Below, piece by piece: positions 27,753 to 36,901 of a stretch of DNA of 64,000 nt (positions are counted from its first letter, which is position 1; each line of letters opens with the position of its first letter). The notes under the pieces were generated by a model. The model was not told the DNA's origin and ran no database searches. It saw only the letters and a list, made by a program, of their open reading frames with translations. The translations under genes were made by a program, and so were the position numbers. This DNA comes from SZUA-36 sp963774415 (lineage in GTDB: Bacteria; Pseudomonadota; Gammaproteobacteria; Xanthomonadales; SZUA-36), in the NCBI GenBank assembly GCA_963774415.1, contig CAVZEU010000003.1:992001-1056000 (forward strand), given 5' to 3'.

Positions 27753-28382
27753 TTATGCAGGCTGGCCCGTATCGGCGGAGCGCAGGGCCTCGAGGTCCGC
27801 TTGCGTGTCGAGGTCGGTCGCGGCGGCGTCGATGGCAACCGCGCTGGTCAATGAGTTATGCGCCGCCAGGACCGCGTGGGCGCCCCGATCGCCCTGGAGT
27901 TGACACAGTTCGGCGAGGCACGAAGCCGGAAAGATGACGGGCGGCCCCCGGTGGCCCGGCGCCTGCGCGCAGACGATCCGGCTGCTGTCGGAGCGCCAGG
28001 TCCGCAGCAGCCGCTCCAGGTCGCGCGCCTCGATACGCCATTGGTCGCACAGCATCACCAGGAGGCCGCGGGCAGCCGCGCCGACGGCAGCCGCGCCGGT
28101 GGCGATGGATGTGCCCAGCCCTGATCCCCAGTCCGGATTGTGGACCTCGAGAACATGACCGGCCGGCGGCGCTGTCGACCGGGCCAGGTCGAGCGCGGCA
28201 GCCACGGCCTCGCGGTGGGCGCCGGTAACGACGATGATTTCGAGCGGCGCCAGCGATGCCGCCAGCCGGATGGCGCGCTGAATCAGGGTTTCGCCCCGGT
28301 AGTGCAGCAGTTGTTTCGGTTGTCCCAGTCGCCGGCTGGCGCCTGCGGCCGGGATCAGAACGCTCAGGGCAGGTGCGTTCAC
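27753..28382 (-). CDS. MocA/MobA-like nucleotidyltransferase
   Basis: 209 residues from a GTG start, 11 bases after the xdhC stop. The nucleotide-binding motif PAAGASRRLGQPKQLL is at residues 10-25, with the aspartate motif VMLCDQWRI. Next to xdhC, the best reading is the CTP:molybdenum cofactor cytidylyltransferase that prepares the cofactor for xanthine dehydrogenase/CO dehydrogenase-type enzymes. The same frame stays open upstream to 29219, but only as a shadow of xdhC. No molybdenum hydroxylase genes are in the window. Confidence 0.82.
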   Translation of the reverse strand: MNAPALSVLIPAAGASRRLGQPKQLLHYRGETLIQRAIRLAASLAPLEIIVVTGAHREAVAAALDLARSTAPPAGHVLEVHNPDWGSGLGTSIATGAAAVGAAARGLLVMLCDQWRIEARDLERLLRTWRSDSSRIVCAQAPGHRGPPVIFPASCLAELCQLQGDRGAHAVLAAHNSLTSAVAIDAAATDLDTQADLEALRSADTGQPA

Positions 28383-28393
28383 CCGGCGACCCG

Positions 28394-29485
28394 CTAAGCC
28401 GTCGGTGCCGGGGGAGTCAACTCGCCGCCGTCGCGCAGGTTCAGGCGGGCGTGAATTTCCGCGACGATCGCCAGCGCGATCGAAGCCGGCAGTTCGGCGC
28501 CGATATCCAGCCCGGCCGGGCCGTGGATGTGCCGCCCGGCCTGCCGCTGGTCGAAGCCGACCTCGTCCAGCAGCCGGTCGCGCCGCGCGCGCGGGCCGAG
28601 TAAGCCGATATAGGCCATTTCCGTTGCGATGACCTGGGACAGGTACTGACGGTCGTGGGCAAGGTTGTGGGTCATCATGACGACCGCGTCCACGGCGCCG
28701 AGATCGACCTGCCTGGATAGCTCGTCCGGTTGCAGCAAACGGACACTGCAGGTTTGCGGAAACCGCTCCGAGCGCGCGAACCCGGAACGATGATCGACCA
28801 CGATGCAGTCCCAGCCCATTTCCACCGCGAGGCGGGCGACGGGCACGGCATCGATCCCTGCGCCGCAGATCAGCAGCGTCGGCGGCGGCCTCAACGGCAG
28901 GTAGAGCAGGTCGACTTCGCCACCTTCGCCGGCCATCGCTCGCTTCCAGAAGCGCCTCGACATGTCGTGCTCCTGGTCGTCCGCGGGGCTTTGCACCAGC
29001 AGTCCGGGGTCTCCGCTGGTGTACCCGTCGCCGCAATCGAGGGCATGGCTTCCGGGCGGGCACGCGGGATCGGTGCTGGCGGTGACGAGGGCCAGCATGC
29101 CTTTCCGGCGGGCCTGCCGGGCGCGCTCCAGGGTGTCCAGGAAACCAAAGCTGTCGCCGCGCTGCAGACGCTGCAGCAACAGGTGGATGACGCCATCGCA
29201 ACCGATGCCCAGGCCCCACACCAGTTCGTCGCCTGACGACAGGTCATAACACACGTGGCGGGCTTCGCCATCGTCGAACACCCGGGCGGCCTGCAGGGCG
29301 AGGTCCGATTCGAGGCAGCCGCCGGAAATCAGGCCGCAATGGGTGCCGTCCGAAGCGATCAGCATCATCGCGCCGGGTTTGCGGTAGGTCGAGCCTTCGG
29401 TGGCGACGACGGTGCCGAGCACGAGCGCGTCGTCACCGGCGTGTTCGCGATAAAAGTTCAGTAATTCCGAGAGACCGAGATGCAT
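28394..29485 (-). CDS. XdhC/CoxI family molybdoenzyme maturation protein
   Basis: 363 residues. XdhC-type proteins bind molybdenum cofactor, help add the terminal sulfur and insert it into molybdenum hydroxylases. An N-terminal CoxI domain carries TEGSTYRKPGAMMLI and ISGGCLESD; the C-terminal half is a Rossmann-like XdhC domain (LLICGAGIDAVPVARLA, then YIGLLGPRARRDRLL). It is transcribed with the downstream nucleotidyltransferase. Confidence 0.88.
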   Translation of the reverse strand: MHLGLSELLNFYREHAGDDALVLGTVVATEGSTYRKPGAMMLIASDGTHCGLISGGCLESDLALQAARVFDDGEARHVCYDLSSGDELVWGLGIGCDGVIHLLLQRLQRGDSFGFLDTLERARQARRKGMLALVTASTDPACPPGSHALDCGDGYTSGDPGLLVQSPADDQEHDMSRRFWKRAMAGEGGEVDLLYLPLRPPPTLLICGAGIDAVPVARLAVEMGWDCIVVDHRSGFARSERFPQTCSVRLLQPDELSRQVDLGAVDAVVMMTHNLAHDRQYLSQVIATEMAYIGLLGPRARRDRLLDEVGFDQRQAGRHIHGPAGLDIGAELPASIALAIVAEIHARLNLRDGGELTPPAPTA

Positions 29486-29867
29486 GGGCGCAGCTTACCA
29501 ATTTGTCCGCATGAATTCGACGGCTATCGGAGAGATGGCTGAAAACGGTGAGGGAAGATGGATAAAACCGCCAGGGCGCCCCTGTTGATATCTGACCTCC
29601 GTGTCTCGCAGCAAGACGGAATAAAGCTGGTTCAACTGCGCCAAGGCTGGGTGAAGAATATACCATATTGAGTTAGAGTACAAGTACTTAGATAACTAAT
29701 ATAAAGCGATACATAAAACCATTTGCGACAAACCCCATGGTGCCGCTGCGCTCCGCCCGCCGGTGACCATCCTTTTTCCCCTGCCGGGCCCTGCCTGGCA
29801 GCGGCCGGCCCGGCGGGGACCCCCGGTTACTGCCAACAGTGACGGGCGCTTCGGGACACGGGGGTCC

Positions 29868-29896
29868 TTGCAATCCGGATCGAGGTCCGTTATGCT
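29868..29896 (+). promoter_or_regulatory. Predicted promoter of the his operon
   Basis: TTGCAA at 29868-29873 and TATGCT at 29891-29896, 17 bases apart (4 of 6 matches each). The start point would be near 29903, directly before the inverted repeat at 29905. Confidence 0.45.
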
Positions 29897-29904
29897 ATGT
29901 GCTA

Positions 29905-29926
29905 ATGTAATAGCGTACTAATACAT
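29905..29926 (+). promoter_or_regulatory. Operator-like inverted repeat before the TrpR-like gene
   Basis: Arms ATGTAATAG (29905-29913) and CTAATACAT (29918-29926) pair at 8 of 9 positions around a 4-base centre. It starts nine bases downstream of the -10 box and ends eight bases before the start codon. The CTA/TAG cores recall TrpR-type operators. It is probably the site where the TrpR-like protein encoded just downstream controls its own his operon; this is inference. Confidence 0.5.
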
Positions 29927-29934
29927 AATTACAT

Positions 29935-30249
29935 ATGAAACAACACAGCAAACGGCAAAAGCGGGCCCTGAAGGCAGCGGCGGAGTCACTTTACAAGGCA
30001 TTTCTGAGCCTCAACGACGTGGGCGAGGTGCGGCAGTTTCTGCAGGATCTTTGCACACCCGCGGAACTCGAGGCCATTGTCGATCGTTGGTGGACGGCGT
30101 CGCTGTTGAAACAGGGCCGCAGCTATCGTGACATCAGTGATCTTACCGGCGTCAGCGTGACCACGATCGGTCGCGTGGCGCGATATCTGAACATGGGCGA
30201 GGGCGGTTACCGCCTCGCCTTGCGGCGTGAGAAGGCAGCGGGCCAATGA
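29935..30249 (+). CDS. TrpR-like regulator (YerC/YecD family)
   Basis: 104 residues, all helical. The TrpR-type DNA-binding part reads LCTPAELEAIVDRWWTASLL then the helix-turn-helix YRDISDLTGVSVTTIGRVAR (about residues 64-83). Members of this family usually sit by his genes and are proposed histidine regulators. Its TGA overlaps the hisG start codon, so it is the first gene of the his operon, and an inverted repeat lies right before it. Confidence 0.85.
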   Translation: MKQHSKRQKRALKAAAESLYKAFLSLNDVGEVRQFLQDLCTPAELEAIVDRWWTASLLKQGRSYRDISDLTGVSVTTIGRVARYLNMGEGGYRLALRREKAAGQ

Positions 30250-31127
30250 ACAGGATAAGGGTGGCAATCCAGAAATCGGGCAGGCTTTCCGAGCAATCGC
30301 TCTCGTTGCTGCAAAGTTGCGGTCTGCGCTTTTTGCGCAGCAAGGACAAGCTCTACTGGTACGGGCGGGATTTTCCGGTCGACCTGCTGCTGGTGCGTGA
30401 CGACGACATCCCGCGCATGTTGCTGGACGGCGTCTGTGAACTCGGTATCGTCGGTGAGAACATCGCCCGCGAGGTGATGCTCGACGATGGCGAGCCGGAT
30501 GGTCTGCAGCAGCTGCGGAAACTCAGTTTCGGCGGTTGCCGCCTGTCGCTGGCGGTGCCGGAAGACGCCGCTTTCAAATCGGCGGCGGACCTCAACGGCC
30601 GCCGTATCGCGACCAGTTATCCGGCGCTGACTCGGCACCTGCTTGCTGAACGCGGCGTCAGCGCAGAGATCGTCAAATTCTCCGGTTCGGTGGAGATCGC
30701 GCCGGGACTCGGAACGGCTGACGCCATTTCGGACCTGGTTTCCACCGGCACCACGCTGCGCGCCAACCACCTGGTTGAACTGGAAGCGTTGTTCGAGAGT
30801 ACGGCCGCGCTTTATGCAGGCCACAAGCAACACGCGGCGGAAAAGCAGTCCATGCTGGATCGCCTGCTGGCCAGGCTGGACGGGGTCCTGCTGGCGGCCG
30901 AGAGCAAGTACGTCATGCTGCACGCGCCCCGCGCAGCGATCGCCGAAGTCACCCGGCTGCTGCCGGGCGCCGAGAATCCGACGCTGATCGAACTCGAAGG
31001 CTGTCCCGGTCGCGTCGCCCTGCATGCCGTCTGCCGGGAAACCGTTTTCTGGGAGCACCTCGAGGCACTCAAGGGCGCCGGCGCGTCCGCGATCCTGGTT
31101 CTGCCGGTGGAAAAGATGCTGGCTTAG
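30246..31127 (+). CDS. hisG: ATP phosphoribosyltransferase (long form)
   Basis: 293 residues. First, feedback-controlled step of histidine synthesis: ATP plus PRPP. It opens with IRVAIQKSGRLSEQSL and has GTADAISDLVSTGTTLRANHL, the PRPP-binding signature. The C-terminal ACT-like regulatory domain (about residues 220-290) is present, so it is the long form that does not need HisZ. Coupled to the TrpR-like gene by ATGA. Confidence 0.96.
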   Translation: MNRIRVAIQKSGRLSEQSLSLLQSCGLRFLRSKDKLYWYGRDFPVDLLLVRDDDIPRMLLDGVCELGIVGENIAREVMLDDGEPDGLQQLRKLSFGGCRLSLAVPEDAAFKSAADLNGRRIATSYPALTRHLLAERGVSAEIVKFSGSVEIAPGLGTADAISDLVSTGTTLRANHLVELEALFESTAALYAGHKQHAAEKQSMLDRLLARLDGVLLAAESKYVMLHAPRAAIAEVTRLLPGAENPTLIELEGCPGRVALHAVCRETVFWEHLEALKGAGASAILVLPVEKMLA

Positions 31128-31180
31128 CCCGCATCCTGCAGTTGCTTGGTGACACCGTTCCAGGGCATGGAAACGAATCG

Positions 31181-32494
31181 ATGAAAACAGAAGGCTTTGG
31201 CATCACCTGCTGGCGCGACGCCGGTGCTCACGAACGCGCGGCGCTGCTCGGGCGGCCGCGCCTGGCGGCCGGCGATCTGGGCGGCAAGGTGGCCCGGATC
31301 ATCGACAAAGTTCGCCGCGACGGCGATCAGGCGTTGCGTCAATTCAGCCGCGAATTCGACGGCGTCGATCCCGCCGAACTGGAAGCGGGTCCGGCGGCGT
31401 GGGCCAGTGCCGAGAGCCGGGTCGCACCGGCGGTACTTGCGGCCCTGGACGAGGCCGGGGCGCGAATCGAGGCCTTTCACGCCGCCGGCAAGCCGGCGCC
31501 GCAGCACGTCGAAACCGCGCCCGGGCTTTATTGCGAAGCGCGCTACCTGCCCATTTCTCCGGTCGGCCTCTACATTCCCGGCGGCAGCGCGCCGCTCGTC
31601 TCCACGGTCATGATGCTGGGGGTGCCGGCGCGCATCGCCGGCTGCGCGGAAACCATTCTCTGCACACCGCCTGACAAGGAAGGAGAGGTGGCGCCCGCGA
31701 TTTTGGCGGCCGCGGCGCGCTGCGGTATCCGCCGGGTGTTCAAGATCGGCGGTGCGCAGGCGATCGCCGCCATGGGCCTGGGCACCGAGAGCATCCCGGC
31801 TTGCGCCAAGCTGTTCGGCCCCGGCAACGCATGGGTGACCGAGGCCAAGCAACAAATCGCCGCCATGCCGGGCGGGGCCGCCCTGGACCTGCCGGCCGGC
31901 CCCTCGGAGGTGCTCGTGATCGCTGACCGCGATGCCGATGCAACCGCGGTGTGCTGGGACCTGTTGGCACAGGCCGAGCACGGGCCGGATTCGCAGGCCA
32001 TTTTGATCAGCGACAGCCGTGAATTGCTCGAGCGCGTGGCCGCCTCGATCGGCCCGATGGCGGTGGATTTGCCGCGCGCCGACGTGCTTGCGCAATCGTT
32101 GCGCCACCTCAGGCTTATCCAGGCGCACGATCTGCAGGAGGCGCTGACCATCAGCAACGCTTACGCGCCCGAACATCTACTGCTAAACTGCCGCGATGCC
32201 GATTCGCTCAGTGACGGCGTAACGGCGGCCGGATCGGTTTTCGTCGGCCGCTGGACGCCGGAATCGCTCGGCGACTACTGTTCCGGCACCAACCACGTGT
32301 TACCGACCTACGGTTATGCCCGCGCCTACGGCGGGCTCTCGGTGGCGGACTTCATGCGGCGCATGACGCTGCAGCGGGCGAGCGGGGAAGGCTTGCGCAA
32401 CAGCGGGCCCTGTGCCTCGGTCCTGGCCGGCGCGGAAGGTCTGGACGCGCACCGGATGGCAGTGGATTACCGCCTCGAGAGGGTGGAGAACTGA
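31181..32494 (+). CDS. hisD: Histidinol dehydrogenase
   Basis: 437 residues. Oxidises L-histidinol to histidine in the last two steps with NAD+ and zinc. Motifs: YIPGGSAPLVSTVMMLGVPA, FGPGNAWVTEAKQ, LPAGPSEVLVIAD, and QAEHGPDSQAIL. ATG 31181 gives the expected N-terminus; the frame is open to 31142 without family similarity. Its TGA shares one base with hisC. Confidence 0.95.
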   Translation: MKTEGFGITCWRDAGAHERAALLGRPRLAAGDLGGKVARIIDKVRRDGDQALRQFSREFDGVDPAELEAGPAAWASAESRVAPAVLAALDEAGARIEAFHAAGKPAPQHVETAPGLYCEARYLPISPVGLYIPGGSAPLVSTVMMLGVPARIAGCAETILCTPPDKEGEVAPAILAAAARCGIRRVFKIGGAQAIAAMGLGTESIPACAKLFGPGNAWVTEAKQQIAAMPGGAALDLPAGPSEVLVIADRDADATAVCWDLLAQAEHGPDSQAILISDSRELLERVAASIGPMAVDLPRADVLAQSLRHLRLIQAHDLQEALTISNAYAPEHLLLNCRDADSLSDGVTAAGSVFVGRWTPESLGDYCSGTNHVLPTYGYARAYGGLSVADFMRRMTLQRASGEGLRNSGPCASVLAGAEGLDAHRMAVDYRLERVEN

Positions 32495-33582
32495 TGGACA
32501 TCACCAGCATCGCGCGGCCGGAAATCGTCGCCATGAAAGCCTACGAGTCGGCACGCGGCGGCGCGCCCGCGGACGGTATTTTACTGAACGCCAACGAAGC
32601 GCCTTACACGCTCGTCGACGACCCGCTTTGGCGGCGGCTCGAACTCAACCGCTACCCGCAGCCACAGCCGGCAAAGTTGCGTGCCCGCCTGGCACGCCTC
32701 TACGGGGTGGAGGAGCAGCAACTGCTGGTCACACGCGGCAGCGACGAGGGCATTGACCTGTTGACGAGGGTGTTTTGCCGGGCGGGGCGTGACGCCGTCA
32801 TCGAATGCCCGCCCTGTTTCGGCATGTACCGCATTGCCGCGGCCATCCAGGGCGCCCGCGTCATCGGCGTGCCGAGGCGGCCCGCGCAGGGTTTTGCCAT
32901 CGATTTTGCCGCGCTGGAGCGGCAACTGGCGGCCGACGATTCCGTGCGCCTGGTGTTCCTGACCTCGCCCAACAACCCCACGGGTGACCTGGTCGGGCGG
33001 CCGGCGCTGGAATCGCTGCTGGCAAAATGCCGGGAGCGGGCGCTGGTGGTGCTGGACGAGGCCTACATCGAATTCTGCGAAGCCGCCTCCGCCGCCGACC
33101 TGATCACGAACTGGCCCAACCTCGTGGTCCTGCGGACACTGTCCAAGGCCTGGGCGGCGGCCGGCCTGCGCTGCGGCGCGGTGCTGGCCGATGAACAGGT
33201 GATCGGCCTGTTGCAACGCGTCATGGCGCCCTATCCGTTGCCGGCGACGTCGGTTGCCGCCGCGCTGCAGGCGACATCCGCAGCGGCGCGCGACGCGCAG
33301 CGGCAAATGCTGGCGCTGGTGCGGGCGGAAAAGGCGGCGCTGGTCGATTTTCTCAGCGGCTGTGACTGGGTCACCGAATTGTGGGAGGGGCAGGCCAATT
33401 TTGTCCTGGTGCGGCTCGCTGACGCGTCAGCGCTGACCGATTGGTGCGCCGCGCGCGGTATTCGCATCCGCGATTTCAGCGGTGCCCCGGGGCTCGAAGG
33501 TTGCGTGCGGTTGAGCATCGGCAGCCAGGCCGAAATGTCCGCCCTGACGGCCGCCCTGCGCGACTTCGGAGGAGCGTCATGA
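32494..33582 (+). CDS. hisC: Histidinol-phosphate aminotransferase
   Basis: 362 residues, fold type I PLP aminotransferase. Converts imidazole-acetol phosphate to histidinol phosphate. NEAPYTL, then TSPNNPTGDL (PLP ring), VVLDEAYIEF and the PLP lysine in RTLSKAWAAAGLRCG. Overlaps hisD by one base and hisB by four. Confidence 0.95.
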   Translation: MDITSIARPEIVAMKAYESARGGAPADGILLNANEAPYTLVDDPLWRRLELNRYPQPQPAKLRARLARLYGVEEQQLLVTRGSDEGIDLLTRVFCRAGRDAVIECPPCFGMYRIAAAIQGARVIGVPRRPAQGFAIDFAALERQLAADDSVRLVFLTSPNNPTGDLVGRPALESLLAKCRERALVVLDEAYIEFCEAASAADLITNWPNLVVLRTLSKAWAAAGLRCGAVLADEQVIGLLQRVMAPYPLPATSVAAALQATSAAARDAQRQMLALVRAEKAALVDFLSGCDWVTELWEGQANFVLVRLADASALTDWCAARGIRIRDFSGAPGLEGCVRLSIGSQAEMSALTAALRDFGGAS

Positions 33583-34655
33583 CGGAGCAAAAACGCCGCA
33601 TCCTGTTCCTGGACCGGGATGGAACACTGATCGTCGAGCCCGAAGACGAGCAGGTCGACAGCCTCGACAAACTGGAACTTACCGCAGACGTCATACCTGC
33701 ATTGCTGGCCCTGCAGGAGGCGGGGTACGAACTCGTTATCGTCAGTAACCAGGACGGTCTCGGCACCGAAGCCTATCCCGAGGAGGATTTCCGCCGGGTC
33801 AACGACAAGATGCTCACACTGTTCGCCTCGCAGGGTGTCCGCTTCGCCGCGCAGCACTACGACCCGCATTCCGAACATGACGGTTCGCCCGACCGCAAGC
33901 CCGGCATCGGCATGTTGCTGGACTACCTCAGGTCAGGCCGGCTGGACATGCAGGACAGCTGGGTAATCGGGGACCGCGAAACCGACCTGCAGCTGGCGCA
34001 GAACCTGGGCCTGGGCGGAATCCGCTATGGCGACCGGGGCCTGGGCTGGAAAGCGATCGCGCGCCAGCTTTGTGAGCGGCCCAGGCGGGCGCTGGTCAAT
34101 CGTGACACCCGGGAAACACGAATCCGGGTCGAGGTCGAACTCGACAGCGGCGCCGGCAGCGACATCAGCACCGGCATCGGTTTCTTCGACCACATGCTGG
34201 ATCAGCTTGCCAGCCATGGCCGTTTTTACCTCGAGCTGCGGTGTGAAGGCGACCTTGAAATCGACGAACACCACAGCGTCGAGGACTGCGCGCTGGCGCT
34301 GGGGCAGGCGTTGGACGAGGCCCTTGGCGAGCGCCGCGGCATCGGCCGCTACGGTTTCGTCTTGCCGATGGATGAAGCACAGGCCCGCGTCGCCGTCGAT
34401 TTGTCCGGCCGGCCCGCGTTCGAGTTCGAGGCGGATTTTCCGCGTGACCGCGTCGGCGGAATGTCCACCGAGATGGTGCGGCACTTCTTCGCCTCGCTGA
34501 GCCAGTCGCTGCGCTGCGCGCTGCACCTCGAAGTGCGCGGCGCCAATACGCACCACATGGTCGAAGCCCTGTTCAAGGGAGTCGGCCGCGCCCTGCGCCC
34601 GGCCCTGGCCAGGCAGGGCACGGACCTGCCCAGCACCAAGGGCACGCTGCGGTGA
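33579..34655 (+). CDS. hisB: Bifunctional histidinol-phosphatase / imidazoleglycerol-phosphate dehydratase
   Basis: 358 residues. The N-terminal HAD phosphatase (1 to about 165) has FLDRDGTLI with D12 and D14; the C-terminal dehydratase (about 170-358) has metal-binding DEHHSVEDCA and NTHHMVEALFK. ATG 33579 has GGAGG seven bases upstream and overlaps hisC by four bases. The fused form is that of enterobacteria and many other Gammaproteobacteria. Confidence 0.96.
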   Translation: MTEQKRRILFLDRDGTLIVEPEDEQVDSLDKLELTADVIPALLALQEAGYELVIVSNQDGLGTEAYPEEDFRRVNDKMLTLFASQGVRFAAQHYDPHSEHDGSPDRKPGIGMLLDYLRSGRLDMQDSWVIGDRETDLQLAQNLGLGGIRYGDRGLGWKAIARQLCERPRRALVNRDTRETRIRVEVELDSGAGSDISTGIGFFDHMLDQLASHGRFYLELRCEGDLEIDEHHSVEDCALALGQALDEALGERRGIGRYGFVLPMDEAQARVAVDLSGRPAFEFEADFPRDRVGGMSTEMVRHFFASLSQSLRCALHLEVRGANTHHMVEALFKGVGRALRPALARQGTDLPSTKGTLR

Positions 34656-35275
34656 CGACGGCCATCATCGACAGCGGCGGGGCCAACATCAGCTCGGTCG
34701 TGCACGCGCTCAGGCGCCTCGGCGAGGAACCCGTGTTTACCGCCGATGCCGCAACCATACGCAGCGCCGAACGGGTCATACTGCCGGGTGTGGGCGCGGC
34801 TGGCGCGGCCATGTCTCACCTTCGCCAGCGGGATCTTGTCGGCACCATTCGGGCGTTGGCGCAACCGGTGCTGGGCATCTGCCTCGGTATGCAGTTGCTG
34901 TTCGAGCACGCCAGCGAGGACGATGTCGGGTGTCTCGGCATCATCCCGGGCCGTATCGAGAAAATGCGCCTCGCCGCGGGTGTGCGGATACCGCACATGG
35001 GCTGGAACACCACCGAAAAGCGGGTTGATGACCCGCTGCTGGAGCAGTTGCCGGAACGGCCGTGGTTCTATTTCGTGCATAGTTACCACGCGGCGGTCGA
35101 TCGAAACACGCTCGCCAGTTGCAGCCACGGTCTGTCCTTCGCCGCCATCGTGCGCAAGGATAATTTTTACGGCGTCCAGTTCCATCCGGAGCGCTCGGCC
35201 GGCCACGGTGCGAGGCTGTTGGCAAACTTTCTCTCATCCGGGCAGTCAGGTTCATTTAAGATAAACACTTCCTGA
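34652..35275 (+). CDS. hisH: Imidazole glycerol phosphate synthase, glutaminase subunit
   Basis: 207 residues, GTG start overlapping the hisB stop. Supplies ammonia to HisF. The oxyanion/nucleophile motif is LGICLGMQLLFEHA, and the histidine/glutamate pair is in VQFHPERSAGHG. The natural end of the family, LLANFL, is followed here by an extra tail SSGQSGSFKINTS. Most of that tail is encoded by a repeat (35245-35259) that also occurs after hisF. The tail is unlikely to harm the enzyme core. Confidence 0.95.
   Translation: MTTAIIDSGGANISSVVHALRRLGEEPVFTADAATIRSAERVILPGVGAAGAAMSHLRQRDLVGTIRALAQPVLGICLGMQLLFEHASEDDVGCLGIIPGRIEKMRLAAGVRIPHMGWNTTEKRVDDPLLEQLPERPWFYFVHSYHAAVDRNTLASCSHGLSFAAIVRKDNFYGVQFHPERSAGHGARLLANFLSSGQSGSFKINTS
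35245..35259 (+). repeat. GTCAGGTTCATTTAA repeat, copy in the hisH 3' end
   Basis: 15 bases identical to 36848-36862; the following six bases also match at four positions. Here it is read as codons inside the hisH tail. Confidence 0.6.
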
Positions 35276-35300
35276 ATGGCAAAGATCTGAAAGGTATTGA

Positions 35301-36056
35301 ATGAGTCCGACCCCGATGCAATTGATCCCGGCAATAGACCTGCTGCAAGGACGCTGTGTGCGTTTGCTGCACGGTGATTTTGAAAAAACCACGTTCTACG
35401 ATGTCGAGCCCGCGAAGTTGGCGGACCGCTATGCGGATGCGGGGGCCGAATGGCTGCACGTCGTGGACCTGGACGCTTCCCGCTTCGGCGCCGCGGCGGA
35501 CACCTCTGCCCTGTTCGATCTGCTCAAGCACACAGGCCAGCGCGTGCAGACCGGCGGCGGGGTCCGCGGCGGCAGCGATATTCACAAACGCCTGCTGGCG
35601 GGCGTGGAGCGCGTCGTGGTCGGCAGCCTGAGCGTGACCGATACACCGGCAATGGTCCACTGGCTGGAAGAGTTCGGCGCCGACAAACTGGTTGCGGCGC
35701 TCGACGTCAGCGTCGATGCGGCCGGCAAGCCCTGGCCGCGTATCCACGGCTGGACGCGCCGGGCCAGCAAGGACCTCTGGCAATTGCTGGACGAACTGGC
35801 AACCGGCGGCCTCGAGCACCTTTTGTGTACGGACATCGATCGGGACGGCGCTTTGGGCGGGCCCAACCTCGATCTCTACCGCGAGATCACGCAGCGGTAC
35901 CCGCAAATCCGGCTGCAGGCATCCGGGGGCATTTCCAGCCTGGCCGATATCGAGCAGATCAAGTCCACCGGCGCTTCCGCCGTGATTACCGGCAAGGCGC
36001 TGCTGGAAGATAAATTCGGCGTGGCCGATGCCCTCGCGGTACTGAAGGCGTCCTGA
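35301..36056 (+). CDS. hisA: ProFAR isomerase
   Basis: 251 residues, TIM barrel. Opens the ribose ring of ProFAR (Amadori rearrangement). LIPAIDLLQGRCVRL with the catalytic aspartate at the start, HVVDLDASRFG, QTGGGVRGGSD, and CTDIDRDGALGGPN with the second acid. Lies 25 bases after hisH. Confidence 0.95.
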   Translation: MSPTPMQLIPAIDLLQGRCVRLLHGDFEKTTFYDVEPAKLADRYADAGAEWLHVVDLDASRFGAAADTSALFDLLKHTGQRVQTGGGVRGGSDIHKRLLAGVERVVVGSLSVTDTPAMVHWLEEFGADKLVAALDVSVDAAGKPWPRIHGWTRRASKDLWQLLDELATGGLEHLLCTDIDRDGALGGPNLDLYREITQRYPQIRLQASGGISSLADIEQIKSTGASAVITGKALLEDKFGVADALAVLKAS

Positions 36057-36062
36057 GCAGGC

Positions 36063-36842
36063 ATGTCGGCAACCGGTCTGGCCCGCCGCATCATTCCCTG
36101 CCTCGACGTACGCGACGGCCAGGTCGTCAAGGGCGTGCAGTTTCGCGACCACCGTGTCATGGGCGGCATCATCGATCTGGCGCAGCGCTACAGCGCCGAG
36201 GGCGCGGACGAACTGGTGTTCTACGACATCACCGCCAGCCCGGAAAACCGCTCGGTCGACAGCGGCTGGGTGGAACGCGTGGCCGCAGTCATCGATATCC
36301 CGTTCTGTGTTGCCGGCGGCATCCGCTCGGTGAGCGATGCCCGCACCGTCCTGCAACGCGGCGCCGACAAGATTTCGATCAACACGCCGGCCGTGCAGCG
36401 CCCGCAACTGATCGACGAGCTGGTCGAGGCCTTCGGCAGCCAGTGCGTGGTGGTCGGCATCGACTCGGTGCGCGAGGACGGCGAATGGGTCACGCGGCAG
36501 ATGACCGGCAAACCGGAGCGGATGCAGTCGACCGGTTACAGGACCCTGGACTGGATCGGCGAGGTTACCCGGCGCGGCGCCGGCGAGATCGTTCTCAATT
36601 GCATGGGCAGCGACGGTACCCGCGAGGGCTTTGACATCGAACAGCTCAAGGCGGCCCGGCGGCGCACCGACGTGCCGCTGATCGCTTCGGGGGGCGCCGG
36701 CAGCATCCGCCATTTCATCGACGTGTTCCGCGAGGCCGATGTCGACGGTGCGTTGGCCGCCACGGTATTCCATAACCACACGGTGCCGATACCGGCCCTG
36801 AAGCAGGCGCTGGCGGCGGCGAGTATCCGGGTCCGGTTATAA
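36063..36842 (+). CDS. hisF: Imidazole glycerol phosphate synthase, cyclase subunit
   Basis: 259 residues, TIM barrel. Uses HisH-derived ammonia to form imidazole glycerol phosphate and AICAR. RRIIPCLDVRDGQVVKG with the catalytic aspartate; VAGGIRSVSDA; LNCMGSDGTREGFD with the second acid; ASGGAGSIRHF. Six bases after hisA. Its stop is followed at once by a GGGGTCAGGTTC repeat copy. Confidence 0.96.
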   Translation: MSATGLARRIIPCLDVRDGQVVKGVQFRDHRVMGGIIDLAQRYSAEGADELVFYDITASPENRSVDSGWVERVAAVIDIPFCVAGGIRSVSDARTVLQRGADKISINTPAVQRPQLIDELVEAFGSQCVVVGIDSVREDGEWVTRQMTGKPERMQSTGYRTLDWIGEVTRRGAGEIVLNCMGSDGTREGFDIEQLKAARRRTDVPLIASGGAGSIRHFIDVFREADVDGALAATVFHNHTVPIPALKQALAAASIRVRL

Positions 36843-36844
36843 AA

Positions 36845-36862
36845 GGGGTCAGGTTCATTTAA
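36845..36862 (+). repeat. GGGGTCAGGTTCATTTAA repeat after hisF
   Basis: 18-base motif four bases after the hisF stop; its last 15 bases are identical to the copy in hisH. Diverged relatives lie at 42701 and 42759. They look like remnants of a dispersed palindromic element. Confidence 0.6.
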
Positions 36863-36901
36863 TATGAAGGTGATCCGAAACCGGCGCAGGCAACGAAACC
36901 A

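Larger units (their letters stand above)
29486..29934. other. Intergenic region between xdhC and the his operon
   Basis: 449 bases between two divergent units. 29640-29720 is strikingly AT-rich; 29740-29860 is GC-rich with imperfect hairpins. No gene is supported. The last 70 bases carry the promoter and operator listed separately. Confidence 0.6.

Noticed and set aside
28383..29219. Extended N-terminal part of the MocA-like frame
   Set aside because: The region is the xdhC gene in another frame; the true nucleotidyltransferase starts at 28382 after the xdhC stop.
29486..29740. Short frames in the AT-rich part of the xdhC-his gap
   Set aside because: They lack ribosome sites and family-like sequence; the region looks regulatory.
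35256..36779. 507-codon open frame on the minus strand opposite hisA and hisF
   Set aside because: It mirrors two well-supported genes in GC-rich DNA, has no family-like sequence and no separate promoter or ribosome site.
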